Of a stretch of DNA of 64,000 nucleotides, positions 48,401 through 61,560 are shown piece by piece. Position numbers and translations under genes: made by a program. The stretch lies in assembly GCA_037074705.1 (NCBI GenBank), contig CM073595.1, forward strand, positions 67,012,139 to 67,076,138, read 5' to 3'. Positions within the stretch are counted from its first letter, which is position 1. Every line of letters starts with the position of its first letter. The stretch is from Zhengitettix transpicula (taxonomy: Eukaryota > Arthropoda > Insecta > Orthoptera > Tetrigidae). The notes under the pieces were generated by a model. It did no database searches. It saw only the letters and a program-made list of their open reading frames with translations, and was not told the DNA's origin.

Positions 48401-51000
48401 ACAGTTACAACCTCTGGCCTTTTACTGCTCACTTAAAAATACTCTATCTTATGTCTTTCTTTAAAATTTTCTTAGTCATTGCTTTCCCCTACGACAGTTC
48501 TACCGATCAGACGAGCAAAAATCGCCATCTTATTATTCATTGTCTGTGTAATAATATATCTTCTATGATGTACGTTAACTAACCACTTCTTAAACAATTA
48601 CAAAACATATCTTCCATAACGTCGATTGATACCTACTAATTATCCCCATATTTCATTATGTTTCTTCTGCTTCTCTCGTCGGGCTTCAACCACTTCGGCT
48701 TCTTGCATGTGAAAAAGATCTACTTACTTTTTAACATTCTTCCAAGGTGACAAATTTCAGCCATCTAGTACAGCTGTTCGCTATTTGTACAGGAATCCTG
48801 ACTCGACGCCCGAAATTATCTTTTTCTTCGTGAAATGTATGATATTTTCTTCTTTTAGTATTTTCTTTTATATTTCCCTGTTATTTTTACAGAACTAATT
48901 CATTTCTCAAATTCAACATTTACGGGGTCAGAATTCACGCGCCTACTTCCCGGCCTCCTTCAACTAGTCTTGAAATATTGTTTCTTTCCCGATTACACGA
49001 GAACAACGTGAAACTACGAATTTTGTATTTGTGGTCCTTGCAGTTTTTATTAAATTGAAACGTGCTGTTAGGTTTGGGAGAGCTCACATTGGCGGGGTTT
49101 GAATCACGAACTTGCAAGATAAGATTCCGTGCTTTATGCCAACTGCTTAAAGAAGTTTTGTTGGAAAAATCTAGGTGTTAACAAGAATGACTTCGGGAGA
49201 TTTTACGCACGTAGTGAAGCATATAATATATCTGAAGTGATACTTGCAAGTATTTGATTACGAAACGATAAGATTGCCGGCGGCCAGTTAAGGTTCAAAG
49301 TAGCGCCGAAGAGAGGGCAGTGATTAACAATTAACATGCAAGCAACCCACTGGCGAGGTAGTGTAGGTCGAAATTGCGGATTGTGTTCATTACATTGAGA
49401 GATTGTCGGACTGCTCACTCAGCACTTTTCACTACGTTCTGTAAAACCGTCCTTCGATCTATACACGTAGTACGTCAAGTCCCTAAATCAAATAGTAATC
49501 CCAGATAAGAGTTTATCTTTGACGTAGCTATCAGGACAATGATCTTTTAGTCCCATTACAGATCGCTACATGTTCTTACAAATGATCTTTGAGTGAACGT
49601 GAAGTTGAGATCTCCTCGGGGCGCCTCCATTGTCTGCTCGTAATTTTCTATCTTGGAGGATAAATGTCATTTAGGAAGCACGCATGTACAGAAATAGTTT
49701 TTCCCCACTTAAATATCCAATAGCTCGCTGAAATTTCCAGAGCCTATCTTTCTGTGGTCAGTGAGTTTGACCGCTATGAGCTCACAAGGAAATGGTCTAG
49801 ACAAACATCCTCACACTATTTATTCTTCTTGACGATATTTCCTGGATCAGATCTCTCTAAACACACATCAACACCGTTTTCTGAAACTGATACCTGTGAT
49901 TTAGATCAGAACATGGTTTTTAATGTTTTGTCAAATATTTAATACACGGACCAAAATAGGCATAAGAAAATTGTAGAAGATATCGGCAAGGAAATTATGT
50001 TAGGAAAATATCCTCTCACAAGAAGTGGAGATAAGTTACTGAAGTATGAACATATTAGGGGCAGACAACACCCAGAAAAGGTAAATCAAATAACTGGGGA
50101 TGTTCGTTGCACAGAACAAAAAAAAAGTGTTTTATTAGGGGGTAAACGAAGAAGTAGCTGCAGACCTGAAGGTCTTAACATTAATGAAATGTTAAGATTT
50201 GTCTGCCCGACGAAGAGTTTGCTTTGAGAGATTTTATGAATAGTTTGTAAAACAGCCGGTGGAGACGTTTTCTTCACATTTTTCTATTAATTTAAGAAGT
50301 TTATTTTGGGAAAGAAGGAAATTAAAAGAAGAAATTTTCTAGCCTAATACTATTATAGGTGAAGCACGATTTATAGTACTTCATATGAACTTATATGAAA
50401 AATGATAACAATGGAATCGATAGAAAGTTCGAGTGAAATGATACCACTGTATATAAAGACGCAAAAAAATGTAAATGACTCAGAAAAAGGGGTTTGTAAT
50501 ACCTCCTGATAATGTTTATTAGAATTATTTACTACGATATATACTGAAGTATACTAGAAAAATATACCCTGATGGGAGGTACCATCTAAAATAAGAATAG
50601 TAGTCCAATGATACCGAATAGACCAAGACTGATCAATCCAGTCGCAGGGTTCGTGAATCGTACAACAAAATACCTTCCTCGGAGAAAGTCTTCACGTATT
50701 ATTTGGAATACGGATTTAACTAACTAAACAAATTTTACTCGAGGTTTATCGAAACGATAATACCTTGTATGTAACTATCACTGTATGAAACCATCATATA
50801 TGTTTTGTCGTAACGAAACCATCTTTTAGATTAAAAAAAACCTATTTAAGGGACAAGAGAGGAAGCTACTTCGACGAAATCCTGCCTACGAAGCGTTCAA
50901 ACGTTCGTCTCATATTCCCGCATATATATGATAATATTTCAGTATTGCAACATTTCCGCTTAATTATCAGACACGGCCGTTTCCCGTGTTGGGGGGCAGT

Positions 51001-51110
51001 TGTGTCAGGGCCTTCCATTCTCCAAAGCTCTGAGTTCGAGTCCTTGGTTTTTTACCCGGACGTCACGCCTATTTCTACCACTACTGTTACCATTGACGTT
51101 CTCGAGAACG
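51001..51110 (+). mobile_element. Possible tRNA-like SINE head
   Basis: A B-box-like GAGTTCGAGTCC at about 51031-51042 follows a tRNA-like region (AGTTGTGTCAGGGCC). There is no second copy in the window and no clear tail. A similar B-box-like word sits on the minus strand near 49.1 kb. Weak. Confidence 0.25.
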
Positions 51111-51631
51111 ATCGTCGGTGACCGAGCTTCACACATTGGAAGCCCATGCTGCCTGCCAGACAAGAGTTGATCAACCAAGCGTGCAGGAGCAGCTGGCGAT
51201 GGAAGCATAAGCGTTTACAACCGCCATCACGACATGAACGACTAAAACTGCACCAAACAAATGATGACGCAAGGAAATTTACTTTCTTTAACTATACGAA
51301 TTTTAAGGCAGTTGCTCAGAAAGTTGATTACAATTTATTAAACGGGGCTAGATTTAAAAGTTTCTTGAAACACTTAGTTTCATTTTAAGTTTAAAAAATT
51401 ATCCTTGGTGAGCAGTGCAGGAGCAGTGTATAGATGTTAGACATATACGTTGGCACAAAATAGAACAAATTCGGCAACATTTTTAATAGCACAAGAACGT
51501 TAATTGCAATGTATCCGTGTTTCTCCTATGCCGATATTTAATTCTCCAATTTTTGCATTGATCTTTACTATATAATAAGCGTTATAACTTTTATTAATAT
51601 ATTTAATTTTCCCCTTTTTGTATTTCAGTTT

Positions 51632-51657
51632 CATATATATATATATATATATATATA
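51632..51657. repeat. (TA)n microsatellite
   Basis: About 13 AT/TA units inside intron 1. Confidence 0.9.
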
Positions 51658-52553
51658 CTGTTAGTATCAGTTATATATTGTGATTTATAACTTATTAAAT
51701 TTACAATTATTGCACTTGATTGTTTTATTCTTCAGTAAGAAAACTTGTAGAGCAAAGTATAAATGTTGATGACCTCGGGGTGGCGCCATCAGACAGTCGT
51801 CGTACTATCTGCCACTTTGTCCAGCTTGCTTCCTGTCTTAATTGATATTTTTTGGCGTGAGAATTGGCCTGCTAATTTAGCCTCTGACATTAAGTGGCAG
51901 TAATTTCGTTACTTTGTTATACGTAAGTCAGCGGATTGGAATACGGGCTTTTTATTTCTGTAGCAATTACGTGTCGTTAGCGCGTAACCTTTGGTTGAAC
52001 GTTGACCTCTTCCAATTCAGACCTGGTGGAACGCAATAGGAAGGTCGACATTACGTCGCAATTGTGATGTCTGTGGGGTTCAGCCAATCAGTAGCCACGG
52101 TTCGGAACCTTAACTACGCCTTAGGCTCCAGGGGAACCAGGTTCCAAAATCCCTTGTTCATGAGCAAATATAACGCTCTGTTTTTATTATTATTAGTTCC
52201 GTTGCCAATTTACAATGAACTCCTAGATTAGACTGGGTCACACAACCGACCATGAAATGCAACAAGAATCTCATTTTTAATAAGTTTCCTTCTAAAATAC
52301 AGCTATTAATTGATCTTATTGATTGTATGAGTTAGAGGTAAAAGTAAAAACCTGAACTCTGGATTCTTAGGGCTCAATCCGCGTCAGCTAAAGACTTTCA
52401 GATAAGACGTTAAGAAGGAAGTTGAAAGCGTTGTATTAGCAAAGACTGATAATTGTTACATGTACCTGGTAGAATACGATTGGACAATTCTCTTTAAGGG
52501 ATTTTGAAGTGTAGTGAATCTTTCTGTTGTGCAATGCTGCGTTATGAAAATAT

Positions 52554-52561
52554 CGTGGGAA
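52554..52561 (+). promoter_or_regulatory. CSL/Su(H) core site CGTGGGAA
   Basis: Exact high-affinity core for the Notch pathway transcription factor CSL (Suppressor of Hairless), 0.7 kb before Notch exon 2. Confidence 0.45.
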
Positions 52562-52871
52562 TGAAGAAGGGGGGGATATGTTGAGTGTCAAAGATTACCG
52601 AGTTGATGTTATGCAGACTCCTGCCTGAGGACCTCGGTAGATCACGGAAGACATCCCAGCTTACCCTGAAGGAAGCACACAGTAGCAAGGGATGGAGTCA
52701 TTGATTCCAGGATCAGATTGTGGACAACATTGTGGCGCGTTCTTGTTGTAGGGCGTGGTAATTTTCAATTGTACATTTGAAAATTTAAATTATAGGAGAA
52801 ACCTTCCGTATATGTTAAGTTCCGGAAAAATTCCCTGAAGCTTTACCTAGAAATTAACATAAAATATTAAG

Positions 52872-52879
52872 TTCCCACG
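52872..52879 (-). promoter_or_regulatory. CSL/Su(H) site CGTGGGAAC
   Basis: TTCCCACG on the plus strand. With the next base the minus strand reads CGTGGGAAC, a full match to YGTGRGAAM. It is 0.4 kb before exon 2. Confidence 0.5.
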
Positions 52880-53274
52880 CAGTGCTTGCTTAGAAATGTT
52901 TCAGTGCAACATCGATGCACACTCATAAATATGTATTGTGATTAAATTGTATGAAGATGTTTCGTAAATTGATCAGAAATATCTCTAGGTTCTTCTTACC
53001 ACACTACGAAGGATTATTAATATTTATGCTCAAAACGAATACCGACGACGGCACTCGCCAACAATTTGGTGACCAAAGTTAAGATTGGTGAAGCTATGTC
53101 GTGCTTCAATCAGTTGAGCCGTTTGACAACTTGAACGCCGTCGGGCTCGAGACTATAATATAGAGAATTTTCGGGTGTCAACAGTTAAACTTAATTTATT
53201 GCGATATCTGATTGTAAGATTTTGGGTAAGGCAAAGTATGTTGTTTACTTATAAATGGTTTGTGTTTGTTGCAG

Positions 53275-53353
53275 GGTTCGCTTCCTGTTCGCCGAGCCCC
53301 TGCAAGAATGGAGGCTACTGTGTGAGCGCTCCGAACGAGAAGTCGTACTGCAA
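53275..53353 (+). CDS. Notch: Notch, exon 2 (EGF repeat 1)
   Basis: A 79-nt exon between TTGTTGCAG and GTGAGT. After the shared Gly codon it encodes FASCSPSPCKNGGYC then VSAPNEKSYC and two bases of the next codon (AA). It therefore starts in phase 1 and ends in phase 2, immediately before the next EGF cysteine. The cysteine spacing (C-x4-C-x5-C-x9-C) and the motif SC....C.NGG.CV...N.K.YC agree with the first EGF repeat of insect Notch. The layout (signal-peptide exon ending in phase 1, then a ~79-nt exon splitting EGF1 in phase 2) is, from memory, also that of vertebrate NOTCH genes. EGF1 lies at the receptor's outer N terminus. Another EGF-repeat protein is the alternative. Confidence 0.8.
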
Positions 53354-55463
53354 GTGAGTATGTCACAGGTAGTTGAGGAGGCTGGAGGCTGTGCCTGCCG
53401 TCGGGAGCTCAATCTGGCTTGGCACTCCCGGCGCAGTCGCGAACCCGGGACCCGTAACGAATGTCTGGCACGAGGTCCCGAGGGAACTCTATATATGTGT
53501 ATGCAACTTAAACTCGAGCCTTTCACATTTTACATTTTGGTGCTTCACCCTCCGTATTATGTGAGTTTTCATGTGATTCTTTAGAAATCTTTCCTGTCCT
53601 GACCATTTCATATCACAATACTTTCTACAACAAACATCTGAATAATCTGTTGTGTGTTACAAGATCGCAGACTACTACTTGTACTCTACCGTACCTTCTT
53701 TTCGCAAGCTGGCTATTTGTCTTGCTCTAAACATTCCACGTTTCGGTTTTTACATAAAATAAACTCTTCCTTTAAATAAGAAATGGTTAAGTACTTTCAG
53801 TTTGCTGTTAGCCATAACATTAAGTATCGTGTTATTATATTTTAAGCCGAAATTGTCCTACAGTATTGTTGTCAGCAGTAAGCTGAAGTTATTTGGTCCG
53901 TCCAAGTATCTTCACGTGATTGTTCTATTGTTACATGTTGAGATCTCGGCTCTCATTTAATTATTGTAAGTGCGTTTTTCCCACTCCGAAGTGCAACGAA
54001 TTATGTGAAAATAAAATTTATTTCATTTTAGTTTCACCATCAAATTGAGACAGTTATTCACAATTGTAGTTTTAGACTGGAATACTTTTAACAACAAGTT
54101 AGAAAAATTGCATCCATCTCTATGACAAACGTTTGAAGTTATAATTTCGACCGATCCAAATATTTTTCTCAAATGAAATCTGAATCAAATAGCAATATAG
54201 ACGCTGAGAATTTTTTTTTACGTTTAGACAATAAAATTGAAACCCTTGGAATGTGTGTAGTTTGAGACCGATAAACCATACATTCACACGACATCTTAAC
54301 AAGAAAGAGAAAATTATGAATTGCACTATGGTGTTAGTTCGTTTGACTGAACCAGTCTTGAGAAATAGTAGATGGCTGCAAAACCGGATTCGCAGCTCGT
54401 GATTTCTGCTGGCTGGCTCGAATTTTTGTGGCATCCGTCCTTGTGATTTCATTTTAATACGTAGTTACTTCTATCGGGCCCTATACCAAAATTCTGATTG
54501 ATTAAACTAATTTATAGTCTATTAGTCACATGCTGACGCCACTAACACTGTCCGAAAGTAGCGCATATGCATAAGTAATATATTTAATACGGTGTTAGGT
54601 GGCAGTTAAAAGGTTTCGTAGTTGTAAATAAAGAAAAAGTAAGTCACCACAAGCACCAACGCTGTAAGAATTGCAAATAGAAATTAAATTTTGAAGGACC
54701 TAATTAATGTTACACGTCGTAAATGCCACTTTACTACTCCAGGCTGACTTAGAAAATAAGAGATGATCAGCTTTCTAGTCTACCTGGGTATTGTAAAATT
54801 ACTTATACGAGTCGGAAATATTTAGCCGGTTGAAATACTAATTAGCATGCTTAAATTTATAGATTATTAATATATTGCTCATTGAACATACGCTATAAGC
54901 TGACGTCAGAAAAGTGCCGCGTTTCTTGAAAGAATTGGAAATTTCTTGATCTAAGCTTGTAATGAATGATTCGTGCATTTGTTCACTACCTAAACATTTT
55001 ACCCAGTATGAAATATAACGGAAGTCATGGCTACGAGACGAGCGCAACCAGGTGAATTATGTGTAGCGTATTTGGAATTTCGTAGGGTTCAGGGGTGAAT
55101 GTGTATTGAACCCGTGTGTGAAGTATCTCCTGTGCTCGAACATGATGGTACAATTTGTTAGCTTTGAGTGTTTTTGTGTGTCGTGTGTCCTGCTGGAATA
55201 GCGTATCTTCTTCTCTCATCTTTCCTCATCGTGGACGAACCTGTGTGAGCAAGAATTTGTTATGCACCTGAGCTAGGTTGGTACTTCTGTTGTGTGGGTG
55301 TTGGTACCCCTGGAATTCGGAGGCCGAGTGGTTTCCCAAGGCCGAGCCAGCGTGCGTTGACAAAGGGAACCACCACCGACAAATTTTTGGCGTATGAGAT
55401 GATAAGGAGAAATAACCGTTGAGATCCGATACTGTTAATGAACTCCGAAATATGTCCAGATGT

Positions 55464-55471
55464 CGTGGGAA
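55464..55471 (+). promoter_or_regulatory. CSL/Su(H) core site CGTGGGAA
   Basis: Third exact CSL core, 2.1 kb after exon 2. The base following the core (G) departs from the strict consensus. Confidence 0.4.
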
Positions 55472-55599
55472 GACCCTAGCGCCGCCTGAACAAGGATAAC
55501 GACGGATTTCGTTTTATTGACGTATTTCCTTATGCAAAATAATTGTTTAATAAAACTTCAGTATTGTAAGTATCAATGTGTTTAAAGTTTTGAATGGAA

Positions 55600-56560
55600 T
55601 GAATTTATTCTTCCCTCTTTTGACTTACAAAGACTAAGCATAACGGACAAATAACTAATATGCATAAAAAATTATCTTGCACACATTTTAGAAATTCTTC
55701 CAGAAAAATAAAATTACAAGCTTTTAAAAAAAGCCCCGATGCACAAATTTTGTTGTCGTTTTCTAAAATTTCCTTAAATCTACTTAATTGTTGAAGTTTC
55801 TCATTCCTGTAACCGTAACCTAGCTTAAGAAATTTTGCCGCTGCCGTTTTTACTCTTTCCAGTGCCACGTACTGATAGTTTTTGATCGGATCGCAGCAGA
55901 TAAGAGCCATACACTAATAGAGGACGCACAAGAGATTTATAATCAAGATCGCCTGTTTTTGGGCTTCCCCTTATACAGTTCTCATAACAAAATGTTCCAA
56001 TTACTTTCGCGTACTATTTCTTTATCACCGAGTTTAAAACCTTGTATTTTTTAATACTGCCGACTACAAAAATTTATCGTCTCGCTCTATTTACAATCAT
56101 TTTTTCATTTTATTAACAAATTCCCAATATCTTCTTTTGCCCAAATGTTGTAGAAATTCTTCGTCAGTCTTACTTTAATTTTCCTACATATCGCGCAATG
56201 GTCAGCGATAAGTCTCGCAGGGTAATTGTAAAAAACTAAGTTATTTACGTTAACTAGGATTAATAAGGGACCTATTTTTGAACCCAGTGGGACTCGACGA
56301 TTTTACGTACGCAGCGGAGGACAATTCGTTTCCTACTTGTACGTCTCGTAAAAACTTTCTAATACCTAAATAAAACCAATCGATTATTAATTCCTGTTCC
56401 GGGCCATTTCTGCAATAATTTCTCATGAGGTACAAATTCAAAAGACTAAAATCTATGACTACGTCACCTACTCTCTCTCTTAGCAAAACCTCCAACATAA
56501 GACATATCTTTTATTTCCCTTATTCAATAATTTTCCTCTGTTTAACTTAAAGTCGAATAA
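55600..56560 (-). mobile_element. Jockey/CR1-type LINE RT fragment
   Basis: On the minus strand, a frame near 56498-56250 reads IIDWFYLGIRKFLRDVQVGN then ELSSAAYVKS, the RT segment just before the conserved 'GVPQGS' motif, here degraded to SSPTGF. Further downstream (55910-55605) comes LERVKTAAAKFLKLGYGYRN, typical of LINE C termini, after frameshifts. It lies in the antisense direction inside Notch intron 2. Confidence 0.65.
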
Positions 56561-56783
56561 GCAGTAATAGAAGTATAATAAAAATTCCCAACACCAATTT
56601 CGACATCTTTAATAGTAAACAGTTGTGATATTCTCCTTTCTCATCTAAAATTAACTTTTGTCGAGTTTAATTTTAATTCGTTATGGTGTAGAGGAGTGAA
56701 ACTGTTTTCACTAAGCTTGTGCTCTCCGAAATGAGACCAAAAATAACACAGCTCAAGTTAATAAGACAATTTTTAATAAGAAC

Positions 56784-56870
56784 TTGCTGGGCGCCCGGCG
56801 TTGCCCGTGTACTTATTTATATAAACCCGAAAAGGTATTTAATTTTTTATTAATCTTTAGTTCCGTACAA
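56784..56870 (-). mobile_element. Helitron-like repeat, 3' end fragment
   Basis: The minus strand ends CACGGGCAACGCCGGGCGCC then CAGCAAG, the degraded family terminus. Only the end is recognisable. Confidence 0.5.
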
Positions 56871-59329
56871 AGTTTCGACCGATAGTGTCAAAACTCAGGT
56901 TTTGAAGGGTTTTAGAAATTGTACGCGAATTAAGCAGTTTGGGGAGTGTCATAAAACGGATACTCGCTATATTCATCCGAAGAATGATGTCTCTTGTGGC
57001 GATGTCATGTGATGCGGGTGGCGTACGAAAAATTATACATTGCATGTCTGATGATTCAAGATAGCTGTGCGAGACAGACTTTGACGGGAAAGATCGAAGA
57101 TGTCTCTCTGTATCCCATGAAAGCTTACATGACGATTGAAGTTACGTGTGTCGCGTCGGGAAGTTAATCGGACCACGCTGTTGCATCATCATCGCACTCA
57201 ATGACGCCGAAGAGAGAGGCTACTAGCATAAGATGTATCATGTAGAAGTAGCAACAAAAGAGACGATGCAGAGTGGCCAAAAGGAACTAGACTGTTATTG
57301 TTTCACGAGAAAGTACTGCGTCATCGGAAAAGTCGCTATCTGAAGCTGTAGAAAAAGAAAAAGGTAAAAAACAGACAACAGTTGTAAGAATATTACAATG
57401 CCGTCTGTGTAGCGACAGAAAGTATATCGCGAAAGAAATTCACGTTTTAACAATTGTCTGTGGTTCTTGTTTCGAGCTCACATTTAATCATCACATCATA
57501 AAAATTCTTAGATACATACCTTATGTTTTATATTATCCTATACAAAATCATGCAGTGCAATGAAAACAATGGTGTTAATTCTGGTCTAATTTTAGAATTA
57601 AGTTCAATATAAGTATCATATGAATAAATGTAATTATATTTCTTTTATCCCAGGCAACGTAACGCCGCGAACGCGATACATACAATTCAGAGTTGTTGAT
57701 TTGTTTAATATTTTTTTTGCAAATTTACTAAGTCCTGGTCAATTGAGATATTGAGAGTTTGGCGAATGTAATACAGATGGACTAATTCGGTTCAGTCCTG
57801 TCCTGGAGCGTAGGCTTTGGGCTTTCTCACATTTCAGCGACTGAGCCTCGGCACAATCGAAAACCTGTCAAACCTCCTAAGTTTTGTGAAAGTTTTTCTA
57901 ATTTTATGACTATGTGTTGCGAATAAAATGATATCTATTGTTTAAAAATTCATTACTATAGGAGGACATGTCCTGGTCTTTCGTCTTAATGTAAATCTTG
58001 CAATAAATAAGCGAAAAGTATCCACCGAATATTTGTTGACTCTTAATATTTTGAGATTATGGATTGGATTATGCCCAAGTTAGGGTGCCACATACATTGA
58101 AGTCTGTAGACCCGTAATTTACTATTCGAAACGACGGTCTGTAATTGTCATCACCAGTAGATTCTACCACTTGTAAACTCCTGCTTCACTGTCTTATAAC
58201 ATTTACCGTTCACTTTCATTTCTATATTCTACGCATTTTAATATATTTAGCTCTTCAAAAACTTACAGCGAAAGTTAAATTCCGCAGGTGGTAACTTAGA
58301 ACTTTTTTCAGCTTCGTCAAAAGTATAATTCGCCAAACATTTTGTTGAAGGTACGGTTTTATGCTTTCGATCTGTACCGACCTTGCACAATTGATGTCAT
58401 TGGAGATATATAGAGAATTTTCTTTTATACTCTGTGTGTGCATATTTGCAGTACTCATTTACGATTTAATTTTCACCGAGCAACTACATAAACAATTATT
58501 TGGCAATATATTAACTTTATAATTTAAGGAAAGCGGTGTTGTAGACATGAAGTAGCGTCACACGTGGGACATGTGTCCACCGAAGCGTTCCATCTGTTTT
58601 TATATTGTAGTTTACGGGACACTGAGAAAGATAGCGACCCTGCCCTAGTAACAGGACATCATATCAGTATTTACGTGAACGATTTGCTGAAGCATAGGAA
58701 AACACACATTTAGAAGATTTGAAGGAGATTCAAACCCCAGTCATTCATAATCTGGCGATTGACTACGACGTTACTCCTTTTTACCAAGACGTCATTTTCG
58801 TGCTACATAATGTCTCATTAGATGATTGTAAGACTGCTGTCTCGTCACTTGTTTATATAGTGAATGATATCTCCGCTATCTGACTGGTTTGTCGTGTAGT
58901 ACGGAGCTATGGTCTCTTATCACAGAACCCCGACCTTTGAGTAACTGGAGTACCGTACTTATCAAACCATTACATGACAGGCAACAGACTGCTGAGTCGC
59001 TACCAACCTATCGTAATTCAATTCTTGTGTTAGAGAGGAAACATTGTACCTACTCTGCCATATTATTACAAAGATTTTAACCCACCTATGGTAATTATTG
59101 TGGGTTTCGTGATGACGACATGTATCATAACCACACTAGGGTGACTTGACTGGTATTCGAATCCCTTCTGCCACACAAACATACCTTGATTCCCAAACTT
59201 CAGATTTCCAGTACCGTATCAGATTACGGGTGAACTTCGATCCAATTGTGATTCGATTAAGGCGATCCTTTTCAACCATAATTTGCAGTGACGGCGGTTA
59301 ATACTTCTAAGTAATTTGTGATCGGAACA

Positions 59330-60010
59330 CGAGGCAGTATTGGTCAATGGAAGCTTACGTCAAAATTACTTCCAAGCAACTTCAGCGATTTATATATTTC
59401 AATGAGCATCGTATCATTTTCATCAGTTGATCTCTGGCGCATAGTCATCAATCCTTCCAAATCCGTAACCGTTCCCTTCTCCCTCAAAAGAAAAGGCTAC
59501 GACCTATGTCACTATCAACAACTCCACTATCCCTACTAAATCTTCCCATACTTCGGCCTAACTCTTGACTACAAACTCACATGGTCCCTTCACACTCCCC
59601 ACCTTAAAAAAATAGTACTCCACAGATTTCACAAATTGAAGCCATTTTCACAAATTGAAGCCATTACTGAACCTAAAATCTCCTTTACACAACCCTCATA
59701 TATCCCCTCTGGTTTTATGCCTGTTATACCTGGGGTTCGGCCACTACCACCCACATAAATAAAATTCAAATATCCCAAAAATAAAATACTCCGCTAAGTA
59801 ACTGCCCTTGGTACGTTACTAACTCTAGAATCCAAAGTGACCTAAATATTACCTCAACCCAAAAAAACATAATTCAAACCGCCCTAATCCAACGTAATAG
59901 AAATCTCCACCACTTCAATATCATAATATCAAATAAAGAATTCCAGCCTCCTCAACCTAAACCCCTCAGAAGGCTAAAAAGAAAACGACAAATTTACCTG
60001 GCAACCACCG
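59330..60010 (+). mobile_element. Jockey-type LINE, C-terminal region
   Basis: Recognisable, frameshifted segments are LWRIVINPSKSVTVPFSLKR, FGLTLDYKLTWSLHTPHLKK, and a C-terminal stretch homologous to the fragment at 39.3-39.8 kb ('tcctctggttttatgcc'-type blocks, then the basic RRLKRKRQIYLAT end). A 19-bp unit (TTCACAAATTGAAGCCATT) is tandemly duplicated near 59630-59667. A TA microsatellite follows the 3' end. Confidence 0.8.
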
Positions 60011-60013
60011 TAA

Positions 60014-60017
<4 letters not shown>

Positions 60018-60050
<33 letters not shown>
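60018..60050. repeat. (TA)n microsatellite at LINE 3' end
   Basis: About 16 TA units directly after the LINE C-terminal coding sequence, as at the related fragment at 39.78 kb where a short ATATATATTTATATTT tract occupies the same place. Confidence 0.9.
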
Positions 60051-60053
<3 letters not shown>

Positions 60054-60424
60054 CATAACTTCCTCTTCAACTACTCACTCAAGAAGCAACTGCATTTCTT
60101 CAAGTTAATTTTATCATGTTAACGCAATCAATGTTTCACAATTGTAAAATCTTCGTATTAAAAAATTTTCTGTATAAAAAAATCTGTTGGTCTATCTCTA
60201 ACTGGACATATGCATAATCAGTTTGCAATCAATCATAGGACTCGTATAATTTGGATTTATACATTATTCCAACATGTCCAACCTCATAGTATCACAGTAC
60301 TTCCTAAGAAGTACAATCCCAGTTATTAAGACAAGTATATTTGACAACCGACTGAAACTAGACTTTCCTGAAATCGCTTTCCCGTAAATTTTTAAGTAAA
60401 TCACTGGGCAAACAGTTACCTCAC

Positions 60425-60660
60425 AGCATGCTAAAGCACACCCTCGTGGAGTGAAGTGCAGAGGTAGAGACTTTTAGTAGATGGGGTTGTGTGGTTGTGT
60501 GCCAGATCCGGGTTCGGGTCTGCGTGGGAGGGGCTGACAGGTCACGCGCCGCCCCGGGACACAATTACAGGCCTCGCTCGTTTCTTTGTCCAGCCGATGT
60601 GCCTTACTGCGGCAAGCGACAGATTACCAATACCTTCGACGAATAACTAAAAATTAAGTC
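60425..60660 (+). mobile_element. Possible tRNA-like SINE
   Basis: GC-rich segment with a B-box-like GGGTTCGGGTCTGC near 60512 and a downstream GC-rich body. No second copy in the window. Weak. Confidence 0.25.
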
Positions 60661-61560
60661 CTTTCCCCATTCGCAAGTCACGTTACGGACGTGATAATCA
60701 TGCTTCCGAAGCCCCATAAATCTAAATCTAATCCAATAGATTACCGACCAATATTTCTTCTCCCTACACTATACAAATTCTTCGAAAAACTTCTGTTACC
60801 AAAACTAATAACCGAATTATCTCACTTAATCCCAACATGCATTATGGTTTTCGCTTCAAACACTCCTGCCCGCAACTCCTTTACAAAGTCACTGATTAAA
60901 TCTACTCGTCATTTGAAAACAAAAACGTATGTCTAACAGCGTTCGTAGGCTCGGAGAAAGCCTTTGAAAAAGTACATCTTCCTCTTCTTTTCAAACTAAA
61001 ACCCCACGTGACAGACACTTCCGACCCATTACCAGTTACCTTTCTAGCCGCTCAATTTCTGTCAAATATAAACTGTATAACCAAACCAAATCGTATCCAT
61101 TCAGGTGTTCCCCAAGGGAGTGTTTTCAATGCACTCTCTACACCACGATATCCCTCAACTCTCCAATAAATAGTTTAACATCTCTTTTTGCAGCTCGCGA
61201 CTTTGAAATTCATTAATCAATACATAGGATAAGAAATAGGGAATAACCATAAATTCAAAATCAACCATCATCCCATTCTCGCCAAAAAAAAATCCTGTTT
61301 GCAAACAAGCTCTACCTTGACAACTCACCGATACCGAATAAATCCACTCTCACATATCACGAACTAACGCTAGACTCCAAATTAACCTGGGCACAACACA
61401 TTAGCAATCATGTCTAAGCTCAATAATAGATTATCGTAACTCGTACCATTATTAAAAGATCCTTAGCAACCAAAAAATTAATTTAAAACGTCCATCAGAC
61501 TTCCTCTACTAATTACTGTTTAACTTTTATAGCTAATTAAACATAGACCTTAATTAAAAG
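60661..61560 (+). mobile_element. Jockey-type LINE, RT domain
   Basis: RT motifs in order: VIIMLPKPHKSKSNPIDYRP, then FLLPTLYKFFEKLLLPKLIT (RT motifs 1-2), a frameshifted HYGFRFKHSC segment, FEKVHLPLLFKLKPHV, HSGVPQGSVFNAL (the conserved PQGS motif, about 61101-61140), and later LTLDSKLTWAQHISNHV. Multiple frameshifts and stops inactivate it, and no YADD motif was seen. It has the same orientation as the Notch-like gene and follows another LINE fragment. Confidence 0.85.

Larger units (their letters stand above)
45369..53274 (+). other. Notch: Notch intron 1 (7,906 nt)
   Basis: Bounded by GT (45369) and AG (53274). It contains a CpG/GC-richer block at about 46.6-48.4 kb, a TA microsatellite at 51.6 kb, two possible tRNA-like SINE heads (near 49.1 and 51.0 kb) and two exact CSL core sites near its 3' end. 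No coding exon was recognised inside. The open frames at 46.7-48.3 kb reflect the high GC content. Confidence 0.7.

Noticed and set aside
53245..53584. Overlapping frames on both strands over the EGF exon
   Set aside because: They are other-frame readings through exon 2 and its flanking intron. The splice sites and EGF pattern fix the true frame.
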